A stretch of DNA of 64,000 bases from Pseudomonadota bacterium (GTDB lineage Bacteria; Myxococcota_A; UBA796; SXON01). Under the pieces are notes generated by a model. That model was not told where the DNA came from, did no database searches, and worked only from the letters and a program-made list of their open reading frames with translations. Shown piece after piece: positions 17,312-26,518 of the stretch (its first letter is position 1; every line of letters starts with the position of its first letter). The position numbers and the translations under genes were made by a program. The stretch lies in NCBI GenBank assembly GCA_030685065.1, contig JAUXQH010000169.1:1-64000 (forward strand), read 5' to 3'.

Positions 17312-18153
17312 GCCGCCTCCTTCCAGTTGGATGTGACCCACCAGCGCCTCGCCGCGTCGCCGAGCAGGGCGTCGGCGCCGAGCCCGCCAAGGAGCGGGAG
17401 CACGCCGTCCGGGTCCACGATCAGCGCGGTGGCGAGCACGTCCGCGAGCGTCGCGGTCGCCGCGCGCACCGTGGCGACCTCCACGCGCGAGGTGGCGGGT
17501 TCGCGCGTGCGCGGGTCGAGCAGGTGGTGGCGCTCGACGCCGTCGGCCGCCCGCCACCGGCGCATCCGCGTGGAGGACGTCGCGATCGCCCCATCCACGA
17601 GCGACACCGCTCCACCGGATTCGACGCCGATCGGCCACGCCTGGCCCGAGCCGCGGAGGTCTCCGCCGCCGTCCACGAGGACCCGGCGCGCGCCCGCCGA
17701 CCGCAGCCAGTCGTGTACGCGGTCCACCGTCCAGCCCTTGCCGATGCCGCCGAGATCCACGTCGAAGGGCCCGTCGAGGACCACGCCGGTCGGAGTGAGG
17801 TGGACTTGGCGTTGACCGTCGCGGCGTTGCAGGTCGGGAAAATACGGCGAGGCCACGCCGAGTTCGGTGAACGTGCGGTCGTACCCCAGGCCCACGAGAT
17901 CGCGCCCGAGCGTGGGGTCGAAGGCGCCGCCCGTGCGGTCCCCGAGGCGGAGCGCCTCCGCGAGGATCTCGCGGAGGAGCGGATCTTCACTGCGCCGCTG
18001 GCTGTTGAGGCGACAGAGCGCCGACGACGGCGTGAACCGCGTGAGGTGGTCCTCGAGGCCGTGAACGAGGGCCTCGGCCGCCGGGAGCAGGTCGTCGCGA
18101 TCCGCGGCGACCCACCACTCGGTTCCCATGGCGTGGAACGCGCGGCCGGTCAC
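17308..18153 (-). CDS. apbE: FAD:protein FMN transferase (ApbE)
   Basis: 281 residues from GTG at 18153, chosen because GTGA overlaps the upstream stop and the family domain starts there (TGRAFHAMGTEWWV). ApbE uses FAD to attach FMN to a Thr/Ser of target proteins outside the cytoplasm. Family signatures seen: FTPSSALCRLN, DLGGIGKGWTVDRV, VDGGGDLRGSG, and near the end ATLADVLATAL. No signal peptide is visible in this start. No protein with an obvious FMN-binding target motif is encoded nearby, so the substrate is open; the small upstream proteins of the same operon are candidates. Confidence 0.85.
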   Translation of the reverse strand: MTGRAFHAMGTEWWVAADRDDLLPAAEALVHGLEDHLTRFTPSSALCRLNSQRRSEDPLLREILAEALRLGDRTGGAFDPTLGRDLVGLGYDRTFTELGVASPYFPDLQRRDGQRQVHLTPTGVVLDGPFDVDLGGIGKGWTVDRVHDWLRSAGARRVLVDGGGDLRGSGQAWPIGVESGGAVSLVDGAIATSSTRMRRWRAADGVERHHLLDPRTREPATSRVEVATVRAATATLADVLATALIVDPDGVLPLLGGLGADALLGDAARRWWVTSNWKEAA

Positions 18154-18429
18154 GATGCCCTCGACCGACGCACCACCACCACCTTCCGCCGCGGCCGCGC
18201 CGGGCGCAGATCCCCGGCGGCAAGGGTGGCATCGGTCAGCGTGGCATCGGCGACCTCCGCCGAGGCGAGCGGGGTCGGCGGTGCATGCGCCGCCGCTGTC
18301 GGCGGGAGCGCGTCCTGCCGCATCTCGTGGAGGACGACCCCCGCGCTCGCCATCCACGCCAGCGCGGCCGCAATCACGACGGACGCGTGCACCTGCCGCT
18401 CCCTCGCCTCACGGTCGCCGCCGGCGCGA

Positions 18430-18440
<11 letters not shown>
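18150..18440 (-). CDS. Small single-pass membrane protein
   Basis: 96 residues from ATG at 18440, overlapping the upstream gene by 11 bases and apbE by GTGA. A basic N-terminus (TTDRAGGDREARERQ) is followed by one membrane helix (VVIAAALAWMASAGVVL), then an Ala/Thr/Pro-rich tail ending in a basic KVVVVRRSR. No family is recognised. Operon position suggests a scaffold, anchor or ApbE substrate in an electron-transfer chain. Confidence 0.6.
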
Positions 18441-18912
<472 letters not shown>

Positions 18913-18972
18913 CGTTGACTCCTTGGTGGAATCAACTTCACCGCCTGCCGTTACGCCTCCATGAGCCGAAGG

Positions 18973-18986
18973 TTGGAGTGTTCCAA
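18973..18986. promoter_or_regulatory. Inverted repeat upstream of the apbE operon
   Basis: TTGGA-N4-TCCAA type repeat (TTGGAGTGTTCCAA) in the 78-base gap between the end of the kinase gene and the start of the acidic protein gene. It may be an operator, possibly for the response regulator encoded upstream, or a small terminator of the two-component genes. No T-tract follows. Confidence 0.3.
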
Positions 18987-18990
18987 TCGA

Positions 18991-20310
18991 TCACTCGCGA
19001 GCGACCGGCAGAGTGAGGCGGACGAGCGTGCCGCCCAGCGGCGATGCCGCGAGGACACAGTCCCCGCCGTGCCGCCGCGCGACCTCGCGGGCGAACGGCA
19101 AGCCGAGGCCGAGGCCCGCGCTGTCGTCCCGCCGCGACCGCCCTGATCGAGCGAAACGCACGAACATGGCCTCGCGTTCGCTCTCCGGCACGCCGGGCCC
19201 GCTGTCGTGGACCTCGAAGGCGGCCGTGTCCCCGAGTGCCGCGATCCGGAGCTCCACCGAGGCGCCGGGCGCGTGGCGTGCCACGTTCCGGAGCAGGTTC
19301 GCGAGCGCGAGCTCGAGCAGCGCGAGGTTGGCCTCCACGGAGGGATCGTCCACGACCACGACCCGGACCGTGCAGCCCGCAGCGTCGAGCCCGGCGCGTT
19401 CGGCCGCGAACGCACGCGCGGCGACCTCCCCGGCGTGCGCGACCTCACGGCCTCGTCCGGCTTCTCCCGCATCGAGCCGCACGAACGCCGTGAGCGCCTG
19501 CACGATCCGCCGGAGCCGCTCCGCCTCCTCGCGCGTCGACACGAGCGCGTCGCGCAGCTCCGCGGCGGTCCTCTCGCGGCGGAGGGTCACGTCTAATTCG
19601 CCCAGCATCGCAGCGACAGGCGTGCGCAGCTCGTGCGCAGCCTCGGCGGCGAAGCGCGCCTGCGCGGCGCCTGCGTCGTCGAGCCGATCGAGCAGCGCGT
19701 TGACCGCGAGGAGCAGGGATCGGACCTCGTCGGGGCCGTCCGTCGTCAGGCGCGTCCCCTGCCCGAGCCCGAGCACGCCCTCGGCCTCGGCGCGGGCCCG
19801 GTCGATAGGCGCGAACGAGGCCCGCACCGATCGCACCAGCGCGATCGACGCGACGGCCGCCACCACGGCGGCAAAACCACCGTAGGCGAGGGCGAACCCC
19901 CCTATGCTCCGCGCGAGCGTGACCCGCGGGGCGCTCGCCGCCACGACCGCGTGGCGGTCTTCGTCGTCGTGCTCCAGCTCCACCGGGAGGAGCAGCACCC
20001 GACGATCGCGAGCGTCCATGTACGTGGCACGCTCACCCTGGAGCACGTCGTCGACCGCGCCCTCGGGCAAACGCGGATCCTCGCGGCGGGCGACCCACGT
20101 GTCGACCGGGGAGCGGCTGTGCTCCGCCTCCCATTCGTCCTCCGCCTCCGGGTGGAGGTGGCCGTGGGCCGCCACGAGCAGCGCCTGGTCGAGCGCCGTG
20201 CGGGCCTGGACGTGCAGCGCCGCGCCCGTCCCGAGCCCCACGAGCACGAGGCTCCCGAGCAGGATCGTCGCGCCATCGCGCGCGACCCGCCGCGCGGCAG
20301 AGCCGCTCAC
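18991..20310 (-). CDS. Membrane sensor histidine kinase
   Basis: 439 residues from GTG at 20310, which overlaps the regulator stop as GTGA. TM1 lies near 15-35 (TILLGSLVLVGLGTGAALHV), a periplasmic sensor of about 100 residues follows, TM2 is near 145-170, then HAMP, dimerisation helix with His in AAHELRTP, N box (NLLRNVARHAPG), G1 DSGPGVP and G2 GLGLGLPFA. The periplasmic part is rich in Glu, Asp and His (HPEAEDEWEAEHS, ELEHDDEDRH), suggesting metal sensing. It pairs with the regulator encoded just before it. Confidence 0.85.
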   Translation of the reverse strand: MSGSAARRVARDGATILLGSLVLVGLGTGAALHVQARTALDQALLVAAHGHLHPEAEDEWEAEHSRSPVDTWVARREDPRLPEGAVDDVLQGERATYMDARDRRVLLLPVELEHDDEDRHAVVAASAPRVTLARSIGGFALAYGGFAAVVAAVASIALVRSVRASFAPIDRARAEAEGVLGLGQGTRLTTDGPDEVRSLLLAVNALLDRLDDAGAAQARFAAEAAHELRTPVAAMLGELDVTLRRERTAAELRDALVSTREEAERLRRIVQALTAFVRLDAGEAGRGREVAHAGEVAARAFAAERAGLDAAGCTVRVVVVDDPSVEANLALLELALANLLRNVARHAPGASVELRIAALGDTAAFEVHDSGPGVPESEREAMFVRFARSGRSRRDDSAGLGLGLPFAREVARRHGGDCVLAASPLGGTLVRLTLPVARE

Positions 20311-20978
20311 CGGGGCCGGTCCTCCAGCACGTAGCCGACCCCCCGCACGGTGTGGATGAGCGGGCGGGAGGCCCCCTTGTCGACCTTCGCGCGGAGGTAG
20401 CTGACGTACACGTCCACCGTGTTCGTGCCCGGGTCGTGGGTGGTGTCCCACACGGCCTCGAGCAGCCGTGTACGGCTCAACACGCGCCCGGTGTTCTCGG
20501 CGAGGTAGCGCAGGAGGTCGAACTCGCGGGCGGTCAGGCGGATCTCGCGCTCGGCGCGGTGGACGCGGCGCGCGCCGGGGTCGATCTCGAGGTCCGCCAC
20601 CTCGATCACGTCGGTGCCGGGACGCCGCCGCGTCACCGCGGAGATCCGTGCGAGGAGCTCTTCGAACGCGAAGGGCTTCACGAGGTAGTCGTCGGCGCCG
20701 CCGCTCAAGCCCTCGACCCGCTCCTCCACGCGATCGCGCGCGGTCAGGCAGATGGCGGGGATGTCGATCTTCCGCCGCCGCAGCTCGCGCACGAGCGAGA
20801 GCCCGTCGCCATCGGGCAACATGCGGTCGACGAGCAGGAGATCGTAGTCGGCGGCGTCCACCGCGGATCGCGCGGCGGCGAGGTCGACCGCCACGTCCAC
20901 GCGGTGGCCTTCCTCCCCGAGCCCGCGGGAGAGGAAGCCAGCGATCTTGCGCTCGTCCTCCACCACCAGGATCTTCAT
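20307..20978 (-). CDS. OmpR/PhoB-family response regulator
   Basis: 223 residues from ATG at 20978 with GGAGG upstream. The receiver domain has the acidic pocket (VVEDE), phospho-acceptor Asp in LLLVDRMLPDGDG, Thr in CLTARD and Lys in YLVKPF. A C-terminal winged helix follows (RLTAREFDLLRYLAENTGRV, HTVRGVGYVLE). The regulator is the first of a pair with the histidine kinase. Its start overlaps the end (TGA) of an older open frame on the same strand, hinting at a lost upstream gene. Confidence 0.9.
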   Translation of the reverse strand: MKILVVEDERKIAGFLSRGLGEEGHRVDVAVDLAAARSAVDAADYDLLLVDRMLPDGDGLSLVRELRRRKIDIPAICLTARDRVEERVEGLSGGADDYLVKPFAFEELLARISAVTRRRPGTDVIEVADLEIDPGARRVHRAEREIRLTAREFDLLRYLAENTGRVLSRTRLLEAVWDTTHDPGTNTVDVYVSYLRAKVDKGASRPLIHTVRGVGYVLEDRPR

Positions 20979-21061
20979 CCTTCGACCTCCGCGCCTCCGA
21001 ACGTAGCGCGGAGCCCGGTGATCAGCGCGGCGCGCTCCCCGTCGGTGAGGCGCGCGTGGGA
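20975..21061 (-). pseudogene. Possible 3' remnant of a gene coupled to the response regulator
   Basis: The frame ending in TGA at 20975-20977 overlaps the regulator ATG as ATGA and reads SHARLTDGERAALITGLRAT then FGGAEVEG. It looks like the end of a helical protein. The frame stays open upstream but there overlaps the 5' end of the GspE gene antisense, with chance-like composition. Translational coupling of this kind is used throughout the window, so a truncated first gene of the operon is plausible. Confidence 0.3.
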
Positions 21062-21263
21062 TCGACCAGCGGATCCGCGGCCTGGGGAGATGGCGCGGGG
21101 AGACCCTGGCCCGCATGCGGACGCGACGGTCGACGCGGGCGCGTTCGATGCGCTGGTTATGGCCGCCGTGGCCTCGAACAGCACGCCGCCGAAGAAGCGG
21201 CAGACCCCGAGATCCGATTCCGAGCTGCGACGCGTGTCGCTCCTGTCCCCATCCCCCCTGAGG

Positions 21264-23282
21264 ATGCCCGTGCCCCCCACCCCCCAAGCGATCGTCGACC
21301 TCCTCTCCCGGTCCACGCTTTTTCGCGACGTGTCCGCCGAGCTGCTGGGAAAGCTCGCACCGCACGTCGAGGTCCAGGCCATCGGTGCGTCGCAACCGAT
21401 TCTGGTGGCCGGTCGTCCGGTGACGGCGATCCACTTCCTGTTCAGCGGGCGGGCGAGCCTGCGTTCCGCCGACGGAATCGGCGGTCCTGGCGTTCTCCTC
21501 GATGACCTCGGGCCGGGTGAGGCGCTCGGCGTGGAGGCGCTGGCGCTCGGAGGGCCGGCCGCCCTCGGCGTCGTTGCCGAGGAGCCTTGCGAGGTGCTCG
21601 TGGTGCAGAGGGCGCACTTCGATCGGCTCGCACAGGGTGTACCGGCGGTGAACCGCGCGCTCGCCGCCCAGCTCGCCGACCGCCTCGTACGGGTGGCCGC
21701 CGCCGCGACCCGGCAGGCCGTCCCCGAGGCGGCGCTCGGGGCCGCGCCCCCCGCCATCCCCTTCGTGGAGCTGGCGCAGTACACGATCACGCCGCAGCTC
21801 CTCGACCTGTTGCCCCAGCGTGTCGTCCTCGAGCACCGGCTCCTCCCGCTCGAGGTGCGAGAGCAGACGCTCGTCGTCGGCATGGTCATGCCCACGTCGC
21901 ACATCGCCCGCGCCGAGGTGCGGCGGTCCCTGCAGGGCTACCAACCCGAGTTCGTCGCGGTCTCGTCGGACGACTTCGCGCAGGCGCTCGTCCGGCTCAA
22001 GCTCGACGTGCGCGAGCGCCCCGCGGCGGGCGCCGGGGGGAAGCTCCCGAAGCCGGTCTACCAGGTGGAGATCAAGAAGGAGGCCGACCGGCACCTGCAG
22101 ATGATCGGGGACGACGCCGTGCAGATGCTGGACCGCATCCTCACGGAGGCCGTGGAGCGCGGCGCCTCGGACGTGCACATCGAGCCCGAGGCGAACTCGG
22201 TACGCGTGCGCTTCCGCCAGAACGGCCTCCTCCAGGACCGGCGTGAGCCCGTCGGCGCCCACCTCGCGACGCCGCTCGTGGGGCGGATCAAGGTGCTCGC
22301 CGAGCTCGACATCACCGAGCGTCGGATCCCCCAGGACGGCCGCCTGGTCGTGCGCTTCGGCTCACGCGAGCTCAGCGTCCGCGTCTCCACGATGCCGGTC
22401 GCACGCGGGGAGAAGGCGGTCCTCCGCATCCTCGACCCCGCGGAAGTGATGCGCCCGATGGAGCAGATCTTCGTCGACCCGCGCCAGCAGGAGCTCGTCG
22501 GCCGCGCGGTGTCGGCGGCGTGGGGCGCCATCGTGGTCTTCGGCGCGACCGGTAGCGGCAAGACCTCGACGTTGTACTCCCTGCTCAACTACCGGCGGAA
22601 GATCCGTCCGGACCACAGCATCGTGACCGTCGAGGATCCGGTCGAGTTCGTGCTGCCGGGCATCACGCAGTCGGGGGTGAACAGCCGCGCCGGCCTCGAG
22701 TACTCCACGGCCTTGCGGGGGCTCCTGCGCCAGGATCCGGACGCCATCCTCATCGGCGAGGTCCGCGACCAGGAGACGGCCAGCGTGCTCGTCGAGGCCG
22801 GCACCACCGGGCACCTGCTCTTCGCCTCCGCGCACGCGAGCAACCTCCCGTCGGCGTTCGAGCGCTTCCACTCGCTCGGCATCCCGCGCGCGCGGCTCGT
22901 GCAGGTGTCGGAGCTCTTCGTGGTTCAGCGGCTCGTCCGCCGCCTGTGCCCCTCGTGCACGCGCGACGAGGAGGTCCCCGCGCAGCTGTTCGAGGCCCTC
23001 GGCAAGCGCGGCCTGCTCCCCAGGGGCGCGACCGCGCGCCTCCCGAAGGCCGGCGCCTGCGAGGCCTGCCAACACACGGGCTACCGCGGCCGCGTGGCGG
23101 TGGCGGAGGTGCTCGCGGTCGACGAACGGGTGCGCAACGCGATCGTCGCCGAGATGCCCATCGACGAGTTCACCCGGGCCATGCAAGCGGCCGGTCAGTA
23201 CGTCACGCGCGCCGACTGCGCGCGCCTCCAGCTCTCCAAGCGGCTGATCACCCCCTTCGACGCGCTGGCGGCCGCGAGCTGA
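21264..23282 (+). CDS. cNMP-binding domain fused to GspE/PilB-type secretion ATPase
   Basis: 672 residues from ATG at 21264 (MPVPPTPQAIVDLLSRSTLF); earlier in-frame starts are possible. Residues about 10-125 resemble a cyclic-nucleotide-binding fold (STLFRDVSAELLGKLAPHVE, then FLFSGRASLR). An MshEN-like domain follows (about 170-260). The ATPase has Walker A GATGSGKTS near 427, Asp box, Walker B DAILIGEVRD near 493, the HAS loop, and the zinc Cys pairs CPSC (about 562) and CEAC (about 599). In the family this hexameric ATPase drives type II secretion or type IV pilus assembly. No pilin or secretin gene is nearby, so it is an orphan, and the sensor domain suggests control by a nucleotide second messenger. 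Confidence 0.8.
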   Translation: MPVPPTPQAIVDLLSRSTLFRDVSAELLGKLAPHVEVQAIGASQPILVAGRPVTAIHFLFSGRASLRSADGIGGPGVLLDDLGPGEALGVEALALGGPAALGVVAEEPCEVLVVQRAHFDRLAQGVPAVNRALAAQLADRLVRVAAAATRQAVPEAALGAAPPAIPFVELAQYTITPQLLDLLPQRVVLEHRLLPLEVREQTLVVGMVMPTSHIARAEVRRSLQGYQPEFVAVSSDDFAQALVRLKLDVRERPAAGAGGKLPKPVYQVEIKKEADRHLQMIGDDAVQMLDRILTEAVERGASDVHIEPEANSVRVRFRQNGLLQDRREPVGAHLATPLVGRIKVLAELDITERRIPQDGRLVVRFGSRELSVRVSTMPVARGEKAVLRILDPAEVMRPMEQIFVDPRQQELVGRAVSAAWGAIVVFGATGSGKTSTLYSLLNYRRKIRPDHSIVTVEDPVEFVLPGITQSGVNSRAGLEYSTALRGLLRQDPDAILIGEVRDQETASVLVEAGTTGHLLFASAHASNLPSAFERFHSLGIPRARLVQVSELFVVQRLVRRLCPSCTRDEEVPAQLFEALGKRGLLPRGATARLPKAGACEACQHTGYRGRVAVAEVLAVDERVRNAIVAEMPIDEFTRAMQAAGQYVTRADCARLQLSKRLITPFDALAAAS

Positions 23283-23345
23283 CGGGAGCGTCGAGGGCGG
23301 TCCAAATTGTGGGGCGACCCCTCGACCGGCATCCGCTTCGGAGCT

Positions 23346-23361
23346 ATCGTACATCGACGAT
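23346..23361. promoter_or_regulatory. Candidate ArsR operator
   Basis: ATCGT-N6-ACGAT inverted repeat that overlaps the arsR start codon by two bases. ArsR-family dimers bind short dyads of this form next to their own promoter, so autoregulation relieved by arsenite is likely. No clear -10 box was identified in the 77-base upstream gap. Confidence 0.4.
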
Positions 23362-23701
23362 GAACGAAGTATCACCCGACGCCTGTTGTCCGCCGCCGCG
23401 CCACGAGCCCGATCTCCGCCCCATCGAGGGGCCAGAAGCCGATGAAGAGCTGGCCATGCTCGCCAAGGCGCTGGGCCACCCGGCGCGGGTCCAGATCGTC
23501 CGGCTGCTCGTCCGCAGGGTCTCCTGCGTGTGCGGCGACATCGTCGACGAGCTGCCGCTCGCGCAGTCGACCGTCTCGCAGCATCTGAAGGTGCTCAAGG
23601 AGGCCGGGCTCATCCGCGGCGAGGTGGACGGACCGCGGGTCTGCTACTGCGTCGAGCCCGGCACCCTGCGCCGCCTCAAGGTGCTCGTGGCGGGCCTATG
23701 A
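23360..23701 (+). CDS. arsR: ArsR-family arsenic-responsive repressor
   Basis: 113 residues. Winged helix-turn-helix with LAKALGHPARVQIVRLLV, then the metal-binding CVC in VSCVCGDIVDEL on the recognition-side helix, LAQSTVSQHLKVLKEAGL as recognition helix, and the wing GPRVCYC. The CVC pair is the arsenite site of ArsR type I repressors; two more Cys lie near the N-terminus (DACCPPP). It overlaps the transporter gene by ATGA, so repressor, pump and reductase form one operon. Confidence 0.9.
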   Translation: MNEVSPDACCPPPRHEPDLRPIEGPEADEELAMLAKALGHPARVQIVRLLVRRVSCVCGDIVDELPLAQSTVSQHLKVLKEAGLIRGEVDGPRVCYCVEPGTLRRLKVLVAGL

Positions 23702-24822
23702 GCGAGGCGATTCCTCGGCCCTCCGGCTCCGGCATCGCCGGCAAGCTCTCCTTCCTCGACCGCTACCTCACGCTGTGGATCTTCCTGGCGATGGCGATCG
23801 GCGTGGCCATCGGGTCGCTCGCCCCGGGCGTCACGGCCGCGCTGGACCGCATGAGCGTCGGCACGACGTCCATCCCCATCGCGATCGGCCTCATCCTCAT
23901 GATGTACCCGCCGTTCACCAAGGTGCGGTACGACCAGCTCGGCGAGGTGTTCCGGAACAAGCGGGTGCTCGCGCTCTCGCTCGTCCAGAATTGGATCGTG
24001 GGCCCGATCCTCATGTTCGGCCTCGCTGTCGTGTTCCTCCACGACAAGCCCGAGTACATGATTGGGCTCATCCTCATCGGGTTGGCACGTTGCATCGCGA
24101 TGGTGATCGTGTGGAACGACCTCGCGAAGGGGGACCCCGAGTATTGCGCGGGCCTGGTCGCGTTCAACTCCATCTTCCAGGTGCTGTTCTTCTCGGTCTA
24201 CGCTTGGTTCTTCGCCACGGTCCTTCCGGGATGGCTCGGGCTCCAGGGCGCGGTCGTCGACATCACCATGGGGGAGATCGCGCAGAGCGTCGCGATCTAC
24301 CTCGGGATTCCATTCGCCGCAGGGTTCCTCACCCGGAAGGTCCTCGTCTCCGCGAAGGGGCTCGATTGGTACCAGGCGAACTTCGTTCCGCGCGTCGGCC
24401 CGATCACGCTCGTCGCCCTCCTGTTCACGATCGTCGTGATGTTCTCGCTCAAGGGGGAGGCCATCGTCCTCTTGCCCTTCGACGTCGTGCGCATCGCCAT
24501 CCCGCTGCTCATCTACTTCGTGGTGATGTTCCTGCTGTCCTTCTTCATGAGCCTGGCGGTGGGCGCGAACTATGGTCAGTCCGCGACCCTCTCGTTCACC
24601 GCCGCCTCCAACAACTTCGAGCTCGCAATCGCGGTCGCAGTCGCGACGTTCGGGATCCACAGCGGCGCGGCGTTCGCCGCCGTCATCGGGCCGCTGGTCG
24701 AGGTTCCGGTGCTCATCGGGCTCGTGAGCGTCTCCCTGTGGCTCCAACGTCGGTACTTCCCCTCCACCCCCGTCGCCGTCCTCGCGCCTCCGTGCCGCGC
24801 GACGGAGGAGAGCCCCCCATGA
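23698..24822 (+). CDS. acr3: ACR3-family arsenite efflux transporter
   Basis: 374 residues with ten hydrophobic helices. It starts MSEAIPRPSGSGIAGKLSFL. ACR3 hallmarks: LMMYPPFTKVRY, GLARCIAMVIVWNDLAKG with the essential Cys in helix 4, FNSIFQV, and ASNNFELAIAVAVATFG with the NFE motif. It exports arsenite driven by proton motive force. It overlaps arsR upstream and arsC downstream by ATGA. Confidence 0.93.
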   Translation: MSEAIPRPSGSGIAGKLSFLDRYLTLWIFLAMAIGVAIGSLAPGVTAALDRMSVGTTSIPIAIGLILMMYPPFTKVRYDQLGEVFRNKRVLALSLVQNWIVGPILMFGLAVVFLHDKPEYMIGLILIGLARCIAMVIVWNDLAKGDPEYCAGLVAFNSIFQVLFFSVYAWFFATVLPGWLGLQGAVVDITMGEIAQSVAIYLGIPFAAGFLTRKVLVSAKGLDWYQANFVPRVGPITLVALLFTIVVMFSLKGEAIVLLPFDVVRIAIPLLIYFVVMFLLSFFMSLAVGANYGQSATLSFTAASNNFELAIAVAVATFGIHSGAAFAAVIGPLVEVPVLIGLVSVSLWLQRRYFPSTPVAVLAPPCRATEESPP

Positions 24823-25679
24823 TCACGCCGCCAGCCGGATTCTTGTTCCTGTGCGTTGCCAACTCCGCCCGGAGCCAGATGGCCGAGGGTTGGGCGCGGG
24901 CGCTCCTCGGCGACCGAGCGCGCGTGCAGAGCGCGGGGACCCGCCCCTCGCGCGTGAACCCCTACGCCGTGGCCGTGATGGCCGAGGTCGGTGTCGACCT
25001 GACCGCCCAGCACAGCAAGTCGGTCGACACCATCGACCCGGCGACCGTCGACACGGTGATCACCCTCTGCGCCGAAGAGGTCTGCCCCGTGTTCCTCGGG
25101 CGCGTGCGCCGGCTGCACTGGCCGCTGCAGGACCCGGCAAGCGAGGACCCGACGCTCTCCCCGGAGCAGCTGCTCGAGCGGTTCCGCACCGCGCGCGACC
25201 AGATCCGGGGCCGGATGGAGGTGCTCGCGGCGCTCCTGGACGTGCCCGAGGGGGTGCCGCCCGAGGAGTTCCATGCGAGCGTGCGCGTGAAGGACCTCGC
25301 GCGCAGCACACGCTTCTATGCCTGGCTCTTGGGTGTGGCGCCGAAGGAGTGGACGCACCGGTACGCCACCTTCGTCCACCCCGGGCTTCGTACCAACTTC
25401 GTGCTCGTCGTCTGCGACGGCAAGGAGCTCCACCACGACACGCTCTACCACCTCGGCGTGGGCGTGCAGGGCAAGGCGGCGGTGATCCACGCCGGCGCCC
25501 TCGCGCGGGCGGCGGGGATCACCGTGATGAAGCCTCCGCGGACCACCTGGCGGGGCACGCCGCTGCACGAGCTCTGGCTCGAGGATCCCGACGGGAACCT
25601 CGTCGAGGTGTACGCGCGCCTCACGGACGAGGAGCTCGCCGAGAAGCCGGACGACCTCGAGCCGACGCTCCTGACCTGA
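24819..25679 (+). CDS. arsC: Arsenate reductase fused to a glyoxalase-fold domain
   Basis: 286 residues. Residues 1-140 are a thioredoxin-coupled arsenate reductase of the low-molecular-weight phosphatase fold: P-loop CVANSARS (family C-x5-R), and the relay Cys pair in TLCAEEVCP. Residues about 150-275 are a VOC/glyoxalase fold like the ArsI/CadI family (FHASVRVKDLARSTRFYAWL, ending WLEDPDGNLVEVYA), with His and Glu metal ligands. The vicinal Cys pair that binds organoarsenicals in ArsI is absent: the aligned loop reads PPRTTWRGTP. The second domain may therefore act on another substrate or only bind metal. Confidence 0.85.
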   Translation: MITPPAGFLFLCVANSARSQMAEGWARALLGDRARVQSAGTRPSRVNPYAVAVMAEVGVDLTAQHSKSVDTIDPATVDTVITLCAEEVCPVFLGRVRRLHWPLQDPASEDPTLSPEQLLERFRTARDQIRGRMEVLAALLDVPEGVPPEEFHASVRVKDLARSTRFYAWLLGVAPKEWTHRYATFVHPGLRTNFVLVVCDGKELHHDTLYHLGVGVQGKAAVIHAGALARAAGITVMKPPRTTWRGTPLHELWLEDPDGNLVEVYARLTDEELAEKPDDLEPTLLT

Positions 25680-25705
25680 ACGAACGCGAGCCGGGAGATC
25701 AACGG

Positions 25706-26518
25706 TCACACCGCGATCCCGAAGCGTGCGAGCCTCGCGACGACCTGTGCCGCCGCGGCGCTCGCCGTCGTCACATAGGCCTCGGAGTCCAACCACCCGA
25801 GCCCGTGGACGGCGGCGACCGGGTAGCCTTCCGTCGTGACGCCATCTCGAACGGTGGAGCGTGGATCGAGCCAGGTGTGCCCGATCGACGACAGCTCCCG
25901 GCGCGCGAGCCCGGTGAGACGCGCGCGATCCTCGTCGGTGAGCTCCGCCCACTCGAGGAACAGCCAGCCGAGCTGCGCGTGCGGCCCCTCGTCCTCCACG
26001 ATCCGCGCGAACACGGCCTCGACGAGGGGATGGTTCGCCACCTTTCGCGTCGCGGCCAGCACGGGAACCGCCAGCGTCTCCCCGATACAACACGTGCGGA
26101 CCATGTTCCACGCGAGGTCGAGCAGCGGGCGTTCGGGGATGGCCGGCGCGGGGTGCAGCACCGCCTCCGACACGCGATACGGCACCGCGCCGCCGAGCTC
26201 CGCGACCACCCGGGCGTGCAGCTCGACGTGCAGCATCTCGTCCGCCACGAAGTCACCGGCCATGCCGATGAGATCGATCGGCGCACGCACGCGGAGCAGG
26301 CCCTCCACGATCGTGGAGAGCTGCACCGCGGTCGCGTATTCGACGTAGGCCCCGTCGGTCCACGCGAGGCGCGCGCGGTCGACCAACACCGGCGGATGGT
26401 CGCCCGGGCGCAGGGTGCCCCAGGGGAGGTCGTCCACGCCCGGGCGGCGGCGGCGAAAGGCGCGCTCGGCGCCCCCGCCCGACCAGGAGAGCGCGAAGAA
26501 CGGGGCGTCCATCCTCAC
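25706..26518 (-). CDS. Ferritin-like (diiron-type) protein
   Basis: 270 residues from GTG at 26518, which overlaps the upstream gene as GTGA. A helical bundle with carboxylate/His motifs expected for a diiron site: Glu in TIVEGLL, DEMLHVELH, IGETLAV and IVEDEGPHAQL. The spacing fits ferritin-like oxidases or oxygenases. No signal peptide. The gene upstream encodes a small secreted protein. The substrate is unknown; nearness to the ars operon, which converges on it, may be accidental. Confidence 0.6.
   Translation of the reverse strand: MRMDAPFFALSWSGGGAERAFRRRRPGVDDLPWGTLRPGDHPPVLVDRARLAWTDGAYVEYATAVQLSTIVEGLLRVRAPIDLIGMAGDFVADEMLHVELHARVVAELGGAVPYRVSEAVLHPAPAIPERPLLDLAWNMVRTCCIGETLAVPVLAATRKVANHPLVEAVFARIVEDEGPHAQLGWLFLEWAELTDEDRARLTGLARRELSSIGHTWLDPRSTVRDGVTTEGYPVAAVHGLGWLDSEAYVTTASAAAAQVVARLARFGIAV

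Noticed and set aside
16736..17638. 300-residue version of the ferric-reductase-like protein
   Set aside because: The first 109 codons overlap apbE in another frame and are Arg-rich. The ATG at 17311 has GGAGG and an ATGA overlap.
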